A DNA stretch of 64,000 bases from Halieaceae bacterium UBA5085 (GTDB lineage: Bacteria > Pseudomonadota > Gammaproteobacteria > Pseudomonadales > Halieaceae): the NCBI GenBank assembly GCA_002414665.1, contig DIAF01000046.1, positions 61,349 to 125,348 on the forward strand, read 5' to 3'. Every line of letters begins with the position of its first letter. The first letter of the stretch is position 1. Shown here piece by piece: positions 10,466 to 18,455 of this stretch. The position numbers were made by a program, and so were the translations under genes. The notes under the pieces are model-generated. The model ran no database searches, was not told where the DNA came from, and saw only the letters and a program-made list of their open reading frames with translations.

Positions 10466-12084
10466 GCAGGGAACAGCAAACGCAGCCTGCAGCGGGCACC
10501 GTCTGCCTGCGGGTCCGGGATCTCACGGTCACGCTGGCCGAAACCGGCGAGGCGATCGTCAAGGGCATCAGCTTTGAGTTGCAGGCCGGCAAGGTTTTCG
10601 CGCTGGTCGGCGAATCCGGCAGCGGCAAGTCGGTCACTTCGCTGGCCGCCATGCGCCTGTTGCCGGATGCGCTGCGCATAAGCGACGGCAGCGTAGAGGT
10701 GTCGGGGCAGGACCTGTTTGGCCTGTCCGAAGCGCGCATGCAGGAAGTCCGCGGGCGCCGTGTGGCGATGATATTCCAGAATGCCATGAGTGCCCTGAAC
10801 CCCGTTCAGACCGTGGGCAACCAGGTCGCTGAAACACTGCGCCTGCACACGCGGCTAAGGGGTACAGCGCTGCGTGAGCGCGTGGTGACCCTGTTCCACG
10901 AAGTCGGCATTCCCGACCCCGAGCAGCGTTTCGACTTCTTTCCTCATCAACTGTCCGGTGGCCAACAGCAGCGGGTCATGATCGCCATGGCGCTGGCCTG
11001 CGAGCCCGATGTATTGATCGCCGATGAGCCCACGACAGCACTGGACGTGACCATTCAGCTGCAAGTGCTGAACCTGATACGCGAGCTCACTCGCTCACGG
11101 CAGCTCGCCGTTCTACTGATCACCCACGACATGGGGGTGGTCAAGAATACCGCCGACGAAGTGGCGGTCATGTATCGGGGAGAACTGATCGAACGCGCCA
11201 GCGTGGATGAGTTTTTCCACAATCCGAAGCAGGCTTACAGCCGGCGCCTGATCGACGCCTTGCCTGACCTTACTCGTTTCCGCCAGGCGGCAACCGAGGC
11301 GCCGCTGCTGGAGCTTGAGGATGTGAAGGTCTGGTTTCCCATTCGCCGCGGACTGCTGCAGCGCGTGGTTGACCATACCCGCGCCGTGGACGGGGTATCC
11401 CTTGCCATCGGACGCGGTGAAACCTACGCCCTGGTCGGTGAATCCGGCAGTGGCAAGTCCACACTGGGGCGTGCGGTGCTCAATCTGGAACCGATAGCGG
11501 GCGGTGAAATCCGCTTCCAGGGCGAGGCTATAGGTGGCCTGGGGCGCAGCGCGATGCTGCCCTACCGCAAGCAGATACAGGTGATCTTCCAGAATCCGTT
11601 TTCGTCCATGAATCCACGGATGACCGTGGGCGATATCATAGCCGAGGGCATGATCAGCCTGGGCCTGACGCTTTCCCCCGAAGCGCGTCGGGAGCGCATT
11701 CAGGCACTCTTGCAGCGAGTACAGCTCTCCGCGGAGCATGCCAATCGCTATCCACATGAATTTTCCGGCGGCCAGTTGCAACGCATCGCGATCGCCCGCG
11801 CCCTGGCCGTCAACCCGGAGCTGATCATCTGCGACGAGCCGACCAGCGCGCTGGACGTGTCAATTCGCGCTGAGGTGCTGGAATTGCTGGCAGAGCTGCA
11901 GCGGGAATTCGGTGTCTCTTACCTGTTTATCACGCACGATCTTTCTATCGTTCCCGGCCTTGCCCACAAGGTGGGTGTGATGCAGCGAGGCAAACTGGTA
12001 GAACAGGGTACCGCAGAGCAGATTCTCACCGCGCCCAAGCACCCCTATACCCAGGCACTGCTGTCCGCCGTGCCAAGAATCTGA
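10462..12084 (+). CDS. Dual ATP-binding subunit of peptide-type ABC importer (DppD-DppF fusion, YejF-like)
   Basis: A 540-residue protein with two complete nucleotide-binding domains. Domain 1 has Walker A GESGSGKS at 50-57, signature LSGGQQQR at 164-171 and Walker B ending in DEPTTALD. Domain 2 has Walker A GESGSGKS at 326-333, signature FSGGQLQR at 434-441 and DEPTSALD. Each half ends with the peptide-importer tail (HNPKQAYSRRLI; APKHPYTQALL). The fusion supplies both ATPases for the two permeases upstream, so the operon is complete with four genes. The start overlaps the preceding stop by four bases. No terminator is evident in the 22 bases before the convergent gdhA. Confidence 0.95.
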   Translation: MSREQQTQPAAGTVCLRVRDLTVTLAETGEAIVKGISFELQAGKVFALVGESGSGKSVTSLAAMRLLPDALRISDGSVEVSGQDLFGLSEARMQEVRGRRVAMIFQNAMSALNPVQTVGNQVAETLRLHTRLRGTALRERVVTLFHEVGIPDPEQRFDFFPHQLSGGQQQRVMIAMALACEPDVLIADEPTTALDVTIQLQVLNLIRELTRSRQLAVLLITHDMGVVKNTADEVAVMYRGELIERASVDEFFHNPKQAYSRRLIDALPDLTRFRQAATEAPLLELEDVKVWFPIRRGLLQRVVDHTRAVDGVSLAIGRGETYALVGESGSGKSTLGRAVLNLEPIAGGEIRFQGEAIGGLGRSAMLPYRKQIQVIFQNPFSSMNPRMTVGDIIAEGMISLGLTLSPEARRERIQALLQRVQLSAEHANRYPHEFSGGQLQRIAIARALAVNPELIICDEPTSALDVSIRAEVLELLAELQREFGVSYLFITHDLSIVPGLAHKVGVMQRGKLVEQGTAEQILTAPKHPYTQALLSAVPRI

Positions 12085-12106
12085 GGGTCTGCCGCGGCGC
12101 GAAGGC

Positions 12107-13465
12107 CTACATCACGCCGTAGGCGATCATCGCGGCAGCCACTTTATTGAAGCCGGCAATATTGGCGCCCTTGAAGTAGTCCACGTGGCCATCTGCCGCA
12201 GTGCCAAATTCGACGCACTGGTCGTGGATGCCTCGGATGATGGTGCGCAGATGCTGGTCTACTTCAGCACGGCTCCACTGCAGCCGCAGGCTGTTCTGAC
12301 TCATCTCCAGACCGGATACCGCCACTCCGCCGGCGTTGGCCGCCTTGCCCGGAGCATGTAGCACGTTCTTGGCCGCCTGGATCACCCGAATCGCCTCGGT
12401 CGTCGCAGGCATGTTGGCGCCCTCGGAGATGCCCCGACAGCCATTTTCCACGAGTTGCGTGGCATCATCCGCGGTGATTTCATTCTGCGTGGCGCAGGGA
12501 AAGGCCAGGTCGCAGGGCACCTTCCAGGGGCGCTCACCGGCGTGATAGGTGGCACCGGAGAACTCTCTCGCGTACTCCTCAATACGACCGCGGCGCCGGT
12601 TCTTCAGCTCCATGATCCACTGCAGTTTCTCGTGGGTCAGTCCCTCAGGGTCGTAGATGAACCCGCCCGAGTCCGACATGGTAACCACCTTGCCGCCCAT
12701 ACCGATCAACTTCTCTGCGCAGTAGGTGGCCACATTGCCGGCACCGGACAGCAGGCAGGTTTTACCCTCGATGCTCTCTTTGTGGTGGGAGAGCATTTCT
12801 TCCATCATGTAGACGGCGCCGTAACCGGTCGCTTCGGCACGAATCCGGCTGCCGCCGAACTCCAGTGACTTGCCGGTCAGCACGCCCTCGAATCGGTTCA
12901 CGATGCGCTTGTACTGGCCAAACATGTAGCCTACCTCGCGCCCGCCCACGCCGATATCTCCGGCGGGCACATCGGTATTTGGGCCGATATGCTTGTATAA
13001 CTCGGTCATGAAGGCCTGACAGAACCGCATGATTTCACGCTCGCTCTTGCCTTTGGGGTCGAAGTCGGCGCCCCCCTTGCCGCCGCCCATGGGCAGGCCG
13101 GTCAGGCTGTTCTTGAACACCTGCTCGAAAGCGAGAAACTTCAGTACCGACTGGTTCACCGAGGGGTGAAAGCGGATGCCACCCTTATACGGACCGATGG
13201 CATTGTTCTGCTGTACACGAAAGCCGCGATTGACGCAGATCTCGCCATGATCATTTTCCCAGACAACACGGAAGGTAATAATGCGGTCCGGCTCCGCCAT
13301 GCGTTCCAGGATTTTCAGCTCCTGGTAAACGGGCTTGTCGGCGATGTAGGGCACAATATCCATTGCCACTTCATGTACCGCCTGAGCGAATTCGGGCTCC
13401 CCCGGATTACGGCGCTCGATTTCTTCCATGAAACTCGATAATGCATCAGCCTGCTGTGCGTTCAC
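12107..13465 (-). CDS. gdhA: NADP-type glutamate dehydrogenase
   Basis: A 452-residue hexameric-type glutamate dehydrogenase that interconverts 2-oxoglutarate plus ammonia and glutamate in the cytoplasm. Visible signatures are GPYKGGIRFHPSVNQSVLKF, the catalytic-lysine motif PMGGGKGG (Lys130) with ADFDPKGKSE, and the nucleotide-binding LLSGAGNVATYCAEKL. Length and the SDSGGF segment fit the biosynthetic NADP form. The start is a GTG at 13465, supported by an AGGAG site about nine bases upstream. It is the last gene of a minus-strand run after a 2OG-Fe(II) oxygenase (33-base gap), a RimK-like ligase and an OYE homologue, which is unusual company for gdhA. A separate promoter in the 33-base gap is not seen, so co-transcription is likely. 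Confidence 0.95.
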   Translation of the reverse strand: MNAQQADALSSFMEEIERRNPGEPEFAQAVHEVAMDIVPYIADKPVYQELKILERMAEPDRIITFRVVWENDHGEICVNRGFRVQQNNAIGPYKGGIRFHPSVNQSVLKFLAFEQVFKNSLTGLPMGGGKGGADFDPKGKSEREIMRFCQAFMTELYKHIGPNTDVPAGDIGVGGREVGYMFGQYKRIVNRFEGVLTGKSLEFGGSRIRAEATGYGAVYMMEEMLSHHKESIEGKTCLLSGAGNVATYCAEKLIGMGGKVVTMSDSGGFIYDPEGLTHEKLQWIMELKNRRRGRIEEYAREFSGATYHAGERPWKVPCDLAFPCATQNEITADDATQLVENGCRGISEGANMPATTEAIRVIQAAKNVLHAPGKAANAGGVAVSGLEMSQNSLRLQWSRAEVDQHLRTIIRGIHDQCVEFGTAADGHVDYFKGANIAGFNKVAAAMIAYGVM

Positions 13466-13498
13466 TGTCGTCGCTCCTGTGTGGTTGTACCCGGGCGG

Positions 13499-14170
13499 CT
13501 ATCGCGGAGGGTCGACCCGGGCTGCGGTGGACCCGTTCACCCGGAACCACCCGGCAATGGAATATCGGTCGCGGTTGGCCGGCAGTACTTCGTGGGGAAA
13601 CTCCTCGCTGAGAAATACCACCACAGTGCCATGCAGCGGCTGCACCAGCAACGCGGCCTCGTCGTCGGTGCCGGTGTAGAGGCGCAACTCACCGCCGTTG
13701 TCGCCCTGCCAGCCCGGATTCAAATAGGCGACCACGGACAGCACGCGGTTGGCCTCACCGCGAAACGCGTCCACGTGCTTGCGGTAGAAATCCCCGGGGC
13801 GATAGTGCGCAAAATGGCTTTCAAAGGAAAACAGGCCGAGTAACAGCTCCCGGTTCAGCGATTGACGCAGAGCCTCTGCCCACGCCAGCCAGCGCCTCCC
13901 GGCGGATGACTCCCCGGTAATCCAGCAGATCGCATCGGTACGCACGAAGCTGTTCAATGTGTGGGCGTTCTCACGCCCAACGCCCGCCGCCGTAAAATGC
14001 GCAGCGCTCATGGTGTGCAGATGATCCAGAAGGCCGCCGGCAAGCGCCAACGGCAAGGCGCCCGGGCAGACGCTGTAACCCCGATCACGCAGGTCTGCGG
14101 CAATGCGCGCGAACAGCTGCGGGTCGGCGAGCGGCGCGCCCTCAGCACTGTGGGAGGCTAACGCACTCAA
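13499..14170 (-). CDS. 2-oxoglutarate/Fe(II)-dependent oxygenase (prolyl 4-hydroxylase-like)
   Basis: A 223-residue double-stranded beta-helix oxygenase. The iron triad is His132 and Asp134 in FYRKHVDAF and His193 in EEFPHEVLP. Arg202 in RYSIAGWF is the expected 2-oxoglutarate anchor. The family hydroxylates amino-acid side chains of proteins or free substrates, consuming O2 and 2-oxoglutarate. The start is a TTG at 14170 that overlaps the ligase stop codon (TTGA), suggesting coupled translation; no in-frame ATG occurs before the conserved domain. Position between a RimK-like glutamate ligase and glutamate dehydrogenase suggests a dedicated target, perhaps the ligase's product. The substrate is unknown. 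Confidence 0.88.
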   Translation of the reverse strand: MSALASHSAEGAPLADPQLFARIAADLRDRGYSVCPGALPLALAGGLLDHLHTMSAAHFTAAGVGRENAHTLNSFVRTDAICWITGESSAGRRWLAWAEALRQSLNRELLLGLFSFESHFAHYRPGDFYRKHVDAFRGEANRVLSVVAYLNPGWQGDNGGELRLYTGTDDEAALLVQPLHGTVVVFLSEEFPHEVLPANRDRYSIAGWFRVNGSTAARVDPPR

Positions 14171-15621
14171 CGACCGCGCTGCTCCAGACGCTGCTGAAAC
14201 TCCGCCATGATCAACATATACAGTTCCTTGCCGAGATAGGCATCCTCGACGTCGTGCTCAATGCTGGGATTATCATTCACCTCCATCACGTAGACCTGCT
14301 GTCCTTTCTGTTTGATATCTACGCCATAGAGCCCCTTGCCGACCACCCGCGATGCCTTCAGAGCCGCGTCCAGCACCACTTTTGGCACCTCGAAGGTGGG
14401 CAGGGTTTCGAACCCGCCTGAGGAAAAGCGTTTCGCGCCGTGGTTGTAGATTTGCCAGTGATCCCGCGCCATGTGGTAACGGCAGGCGTAGATAGCCCGC
14501 CCCGCGAGCACGCCCACACGCCAGTCGAAATCGGTGTACATGTATTCCTGCACCAGGACCAGTGCAGTATTGCTGAGCAATTCCCGCAGCCGGTGGGCCA
14601 GTTCCTCCCGGTTCGCGACCTTGTAGATACCCTTGGAGAAGGCACCCTCGGGCAACTTCAGAATGCAGGGGTAACTGAACTGGGCTTCGATCTCATCCAA
14701 CTCGGCTTCCGATGTGCCAATGACCGTGCGGGTTTTCAGGGAGGGTACCCGGTGGTAACTGAATGCGTCGTGCAGGAACACCTTGTTGCAACAGCGCAGA
14801 ATCGACGCCGAGTCATCGATCACCACGAGGCCCTCGCGCTCTGCTTTACGCGCCAGCCGGTAAGTATGGTGGTCGATTGCCGTCGTCTCACGGATAAACA
14901 GCGCATCGTACTGCGCGATCTGGCCGGCCTGCTGCGCGGTAATGGTCTCTGCGTGCATGCCCAGTTTCGCCGCGGCCTTGATAAAGCGCTTGATCGCCTC
15001 TGCATCGCTGGGCGGAAGGGCCTCGTCGGGGTTGACCAGAATTGCCAGATCCCAGCGCAGGGGCTTGCGATTCGACGAGGTCCGCCAGACCTGCTCGGTA
15101 AAGGTCTTCAAGCGCTGCTGGAACAGGCCGCGTTCGACCTCGGAGAGGTGCGTGTACCCGTGGCGGCGCACGGTCAGACGGGGGCTGCCATTCTCCAGCG
15201 CCAGATGAAACCGCAGTATCGGCGCCGGGTAACGCTCAAACAGATTACGCACGGACTTGCGCCAACGCTCATCCTCGGTCCAGCCGAAATAGGCGAGAAA
15301 CTCGCGCGCCTCACCTTCCCGCAGGGAGGCCGTGTCAAATGCCGTCAGATTGACGTCGTCATCCGGCCCCAGTGTCAGGTCGCGCAAATCATTGATCGCA
15401 CTGACGCTGGGCAACACCTTGTGCTGGCGCGCTTCTGCCAACAGGGAGCAGTAATATCCCCGGCTCAGGTAATACTCGGTGTCACACAGGTTGATGAGGC
15501 GGGTCTTGGGCTCGTTACGCTTGGGGAAGTCGACCAGATAACGCTCGAAGGAGACCACTTCCAGCTCATCCGAGGCGAGGGCGAAATCGTCTTCATCGAC
15601 GACGATAATGGTCTTATACAT
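14167..15621 (-). CDS. RimK-like ATP-grasp ligase with RLAN N-terminal domain
   Basis: A 484-residue two-domain protein. Residues about 1-190 resemble the RLAN domain, the N-terminal domain of RimK-like ATP-grasp proteins (TRLINLCDTEYYLSRGYYCS is typical). Residues about 270-475 are the ATP-grasp fold: CILKLPEGAFSKGIYKV, VQEYMYTDFDWRVGV, and the metal-binding EVNDNPSIEHDVED near the end. ATP-grasp ligases join a carboxylate to an amine through an acyl-phosphate; RimK itself adds glutamates to ribosomal protein S6. This subfamily has no firmly known substrate, and it is much longer than RimK (about 300 residues). It starts 12 bases after the OYE gene stop and overlaps the oxygenase start, so the three genes are probably one transcript. 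Confidence 0.88.
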   Translation of the reverse strand: MYKTIIVVDEDDFALASDELEVVSFERYLVDFPKRNEPKTRLINLCDTEYYLSRGYYCSLLAEARQHKVLPSVSAINDLRDLTLGPDDDVNLTAFDTASLREGEAREFLAYFGWTEDERWRKSVRNLFERYPAPILRFHLALENGSPRLTVRRHGYTHLSEVERGLFQQRLKTFTEQVWRTSSNRKPLRWDLAILVNPDEALPPSDAEAIKRFIKAAAKLGMHAETITAQQAGQIAQYDALFIRETTAIDHHTYRLARKAEREGLVVIDDSASILRCCNKVFLHDAFSYHRVPSLKTRTVIGTSEAELDEIEAQFSYPCILKLPEGAFSKGIYKVANREELAHRLRELLSNTALVLVQEYMYTDFDWRVGVLAGRAIYACRYHMARDHWQIYNHGAKRFSSGGFETLPTFEVPKVVLDAALKASRVVGKGLYGVDIKQKGQQVYVMEVNDNPSIEHDVEDAYLGKELYMLIMAEFQQRLEQRGR

Positions 15622-15633
15622 AGCGCATCCCCC

Positions 15634-16743
15634 TCACGCGAGGCTTGCAAGATCTTCTTTACGAAAGGCACGCACCTGCGCCAGGTTGTCGGCGGCGACA
15701 TGCTGTACCCAGTCGGGGTTGGCGATCAGCGCCCGGCCTACCGCCACCAGATCGAATTCGCCCGCATCCAGCCGCCGTAGCAACTCGTCGAGGCTGGCGG
15801 GCTCCGCTTCCCGGAAGGTGGTTTCACCGGGCTTGGGTATGAAGTCCGCGTTAAGACCGACACTGCCCACGGTGATGGTCGGCTTGCCGGTGAGCTTGCG
15901 GGTCCAGCCGGCCAGGTTGAGGGCGGAGCCTGCGAACTCCGGCTCCCAGAAGCGGCGCGTAGAGCAGTGAAAAACATCCACACCCGCCGCAGTCAAAGGC
16001 GCCAGGAAATCATCAAGCTCGGCGGGGCCGTTGACCAGCCGGGCGCTGAAATCCTGCTGCTTCCACTGTGAGAAACGGAAGATGATCGGAAAACCGTCCC
16101 CGACAGCGCGGCGCACCGCCTGGATGATGTCTACCGCAAAGCGGGAACGCTTTGCCGGGCTGCCACCGTAGGCATCCTCGCGCTGATTGGTACCCTCCCA
16201 GAAGAACTGATCGATCAGGTACCCGTGGGCGCCGTGCAGCTCCACGGCGTCGAAACCACAGGCCTTCGCGTCCGCAGCAGCCCGCGCGAACGCGGCAACC
16301 ACGTCGTCGATGTCCTGCTGCGTCATCTCATGCCGGTTCACCCTGCCCGGGACATTCATACCTGAGGGCGTGTAGCCCGGCACATCACCCTCGGGCATCA
16401 CCCCGGCGCTGCGCATGCCCCCCACGTGCCAAAGCTGCGGCGCGATCTTTCCACCTTCAGCGTGGACGGCATCGGCAACCCGCCGCCAGCCCGCCAGGGA
16501 CGCCTCACCGTGGAAATAGGGCACATCCGGATAGCCGTTGGCCGCGATGTGGCCGACGCAGGTACCCTCGGTAATAATCAGGCCTGTACCGCCCGCGGCA
16601 CGACGGCGGTAGTACTCTACTACCGCGTCCCCAGGGACATTTCCCGGGGAAAAATTGCGGGTCATTGGCGCCATCACGACCCGGTTACGCAGCACAAGCC
16701 CACCGAGGTTGACGGGTTGCAGAAGGGCGTTGGTCGCAGGCAT
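15634..16743 (-). CDS. Old Yellow Enzyme-family NADH:flavin oxidoreductase
   Basis: A 369-residue FMN-dependent TIM-barrel ene-reductase. It opens with LLQPVNLGGLVLRNRVVMAPMTRN, matching the OYE N-terminus in shorter form, and contains GFDAVELHGAHGYLIDQF, the canonical substrate and flavin region, and VGRALIANPDW, the phosphate-binding end. The family reduces activated C=C bonds such as enones, nitroesters or maleimides using NAD(P)H. The ATG at 16743 has a GGAG site nine bases upstream. It is the first gene of the minus-strand run to gdhA and is divergent from the DASH cryptochrome. Whether it serves the ligase and oxygenase pathway or is an independent stress enzyme cannot be told from sequence. 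Confidence 0.92.
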   Translation of the reverse strand: MPATNALLQPVNLGGLVLRNRVVMAPMTRNFSPGNVPGDAVVEYYRRRAAGGTGLIITEGTCVGHIAANGYPDVPYFHGEASLAGWRRVADAVHAEGGKIAPQLWHVGGMRSAGVMPEGDVPGYTPSGMNVPGRVNRHEMTQQDIDDVVAAFARAAADAKACGFDAVELHGAHGYLIDQFFWEGTNQREDAYGGSPAKRSRFAVDIIQAVRRAVGDGFPIIFRFSQWKQQDFSARLVNGPAELDDFLAPLTAAGVDVFHCSTRRFWEPEFAGSALNLAGWTRKLTGKPTITVGSVGLNADFIPKPGETTFREAEPASLDELLRRLDAGEFDLVAVGRALIANPDWVQHVAADNLAQVRAFRKEDLASLA

Positions 16744-16945
16744 ACGGGCTCCAGAGGGGATTCAAACCTGCGCGGCAGCGTATACCAGCCAATTGCCCAA
16801 CACCAGCCGCGAAAAAGCAAATATGGCGGCAACCACGGTGCCCTGGACTCCCTCCCCAGGCCCCGAAAAACAGCGCGCAGAAAGGACTGCCAATCTGCGT
16901 TGAGCCCGACGACGTACACAGGGAACATACCCAGACGGCGGAACA

Positions 16946-18280
16946 ATGCGCGAACTCTACTGGCTACAAAACGACCTGCGCCTGCAGGATAACCCCGGAC
17001 TCATGGCCCACACGGCGGCCTCGGAGCTCCTGCTGGTCTACATCTGGCAGGAGCCCAGGCCGTGGTGCAATCTGCGCGGCATTGGCAAGCAACGCCAGCG
17101 TGTCACGCTGGAGCACCTGCAGGACCTGCGGGAACAGCTCGGCCCCCTCGGGCAGGACGTGCTGGTGCTCCAGGGTCAACCGGAGACCCTGTTGCCTGAG
17201 CTGGTGCGCCAGTGGCGCATTGACCGGGTAGGGACCAGCCGTTGCGCTGGCGTGTATGAGGATCAGCAGCTGGAGCGCGTGCGCCAGCGCCTGTCGGTTC
17301 CGTTGCAGGTGCACGGTGGCAACACCCTGTTCCGGCGCCAGCAACTGCCCTTTGCGCTGGAAGACCTGCCCATGCAGTTCACGCCGTTTCGCAGGGCGGT
17401 TGAAGCGCTGGCCATTGATCCTCCTCTGGAAGCCCCTGGCCAACTGCCGCCCCCACCGGCGGGCCTGACCTTCGCCCCGCTGCCGGCTGCACCCGTCGCG
17501 CCGCACACCGCCCTGCCGCTGCGCGGTGGCAGCCGCGCCGGGCAGCGCAGACTGCAACAGTTTACCTTCGGTGAGCAGGCCCTCGCTCGCTATAAGGAGA
17601 CCCGCAACTGCCTGGATCCGCTGACCGGTTCCAGCACCCTCTCGCCGTGGCTGGCCGGCGGCGCGCTCTCTCCACGGGAAGTCGCGCACGCCGTGTACCG
17701 TTTCGAGGCCGCGCAGGGGGCCAACGAGTCCACACACTGGCTGGTCGTTGAACTGCTCTGGCGGGAGTTTTTCCACTGGCGCGCCCTGCAGGACCGGCAC
17801 CTGCTGTTTCGATTTGACGGACTCGGAACCGGGCGCAACAATCGCTTCTGCACCTTCGATCCAAGGGCCTTTGCCCGCTGGTGCCAGGGGGATACTGACT
17901 TTCCGCTGGTAAACGCACTGCAGCGCCAGCTGCTGGCGACCGGCTGGATGAGTAACCGCGGTCGGCAGATCAGCGCCAGCTGCCTGATCCATGAGCTGGG
18001 ACTGGACTGGCGCTACGGCGCCGCGTTCTTTGAGAAGCACCTTATCGACTACGATGTGGGCAGCAACTACGGCAATTGGCAGTACATCGCCGGAGTCGGC
18101 TGCGACCCGCGTGGTGGGCGCCGCTTCAACCAGGCGAAGCAGGCGTCGGAGCACGACCCGGAGGGACTTTTTACGACCAAATGGGGCGGACATCGGCCAA
18201 AACAGCCGCTCTACGTGACCGATGCCGCCGACTGGCCGTTGCTGCCGGCTACCCCGGAGGGCGACCGTGGGCCGGGCTGA
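16946..18280 (+). CDS. DASH-type cryptochrome / single-strand photolyase
   Basis: A 444-residue blue-light flavoprotein. The N-terminal photolyase domain starts LYWLQNDLRLQDNPGL, with the family's x-R/N-DLR-x-DN motif. The FAD-binding helical domain includes LWREFFHWRA, WMSNRGRQISASCLIHELGLDWRYGAAFFE (given here only as a region) and the DASH-diagnostic NYGNWQYIAGVGCDPRGGR followed by FNQAKQASEHDPEGLF. Known DASH proteins repair cyclobutane dimers in single-stranded DNA and may signal. Its end overlaps a small DUF2256 gene by 14 bases, and a second photolyase class converges from the other side. Together they form a UV/blue-light repair block. The 202-base gap upstream separates it from the OYE gene and should carry both promoters; I see no strong consensus there. 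Confidence 0.94.
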   Translation: MRELYWLQNDLRLQDNPGLMAHTAASELLLVYIWQEPRPWCNLRGIGKQRQRVTLEHLQDLREQLGPLGQDVLVLQGQPETLLPELVRQWRIDRVGTSRCAGVYEDQQLERVRQRLSVPLQVHGGNTLFRRQQLPFALEDLPMQFTPFRRAVEALAIDPPLEAPGQLPPPPAGLTFAPLPAAPVAPHTALPLRGGSRAGQRRLQQFTFGEQALARYKETRNCLDPLTGSSTLSPWLAGGALSPREVAHAVYRFEAAQGANESTHWLVVELLWREFFHWRALQDRHLLFRFDGLGTGRNNRFCTFDPRAFARWCQGDTDFPLVNALQRQLLATGWMSNRGRQISASCLIHELGLDWRYGAAFFEKHLIDYDVGSNYGNWQYIAGVGCDPRGGRRFNQAKQASEHDPEGLFTTKWGGHRPKQPLYVTDAADWPLLPATPEGDRGPG

Positions 18281-18455
18281 GCGCCCCAGCAAACTGTGCC
18301 CGGTTTGTGCAAGACCATTCCAGTGGCGGGCGCGCTGGCGCCTCAATTGGGAGCAGGTCCGCTACTGCTCCCGACGCTGCGCAAGCAGGCGCAACAAGGT
18401 CAGCCGGAGTGACGCACCAGCTGCTGCAGCACCTGATCGGCCCAGGCGACAATAG
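18267..18455 (+). CDS. DUF2256 small zinc-ribbon-like protein
   Basis: A 62-residue protein that I assign to DUF2256 from SKLCPVCARPFQWRARW followed by NWEQVRYCSRRCASRR, which has the family's Cys-x2-Cys ... Cys-x3-Cys pattern suited to metal binding. The start is a GTG at 18267 with a CGGAGG site eight bases upstream, inside the cryptochrome's last codons. The conserved domain fills the first 45 residues; the Ala/Pro/Arg-rich tail overlaps the convergent photolyase gene by 56 bases. DUF2256 genes often sit beside cryptochromes and photolyases, which matches here, but the function is unknown. The overlap implies translational coupling with the cryptochrome. Confidence 0.8.
   Translation: MGRAERPSKLCPVCARPFQWRARWRLNWEQVRYCSRRCASRRNKVSRSDAPAAAAPDRPRRQ

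Noticed and set aside
14440..15780. Plus-strand open frame of 446 codons opposite the RimK-like ligase
   Set aside because: No ribosome site or family signature, and the sense frame encodes both RLAN and ATP-grasp domains.
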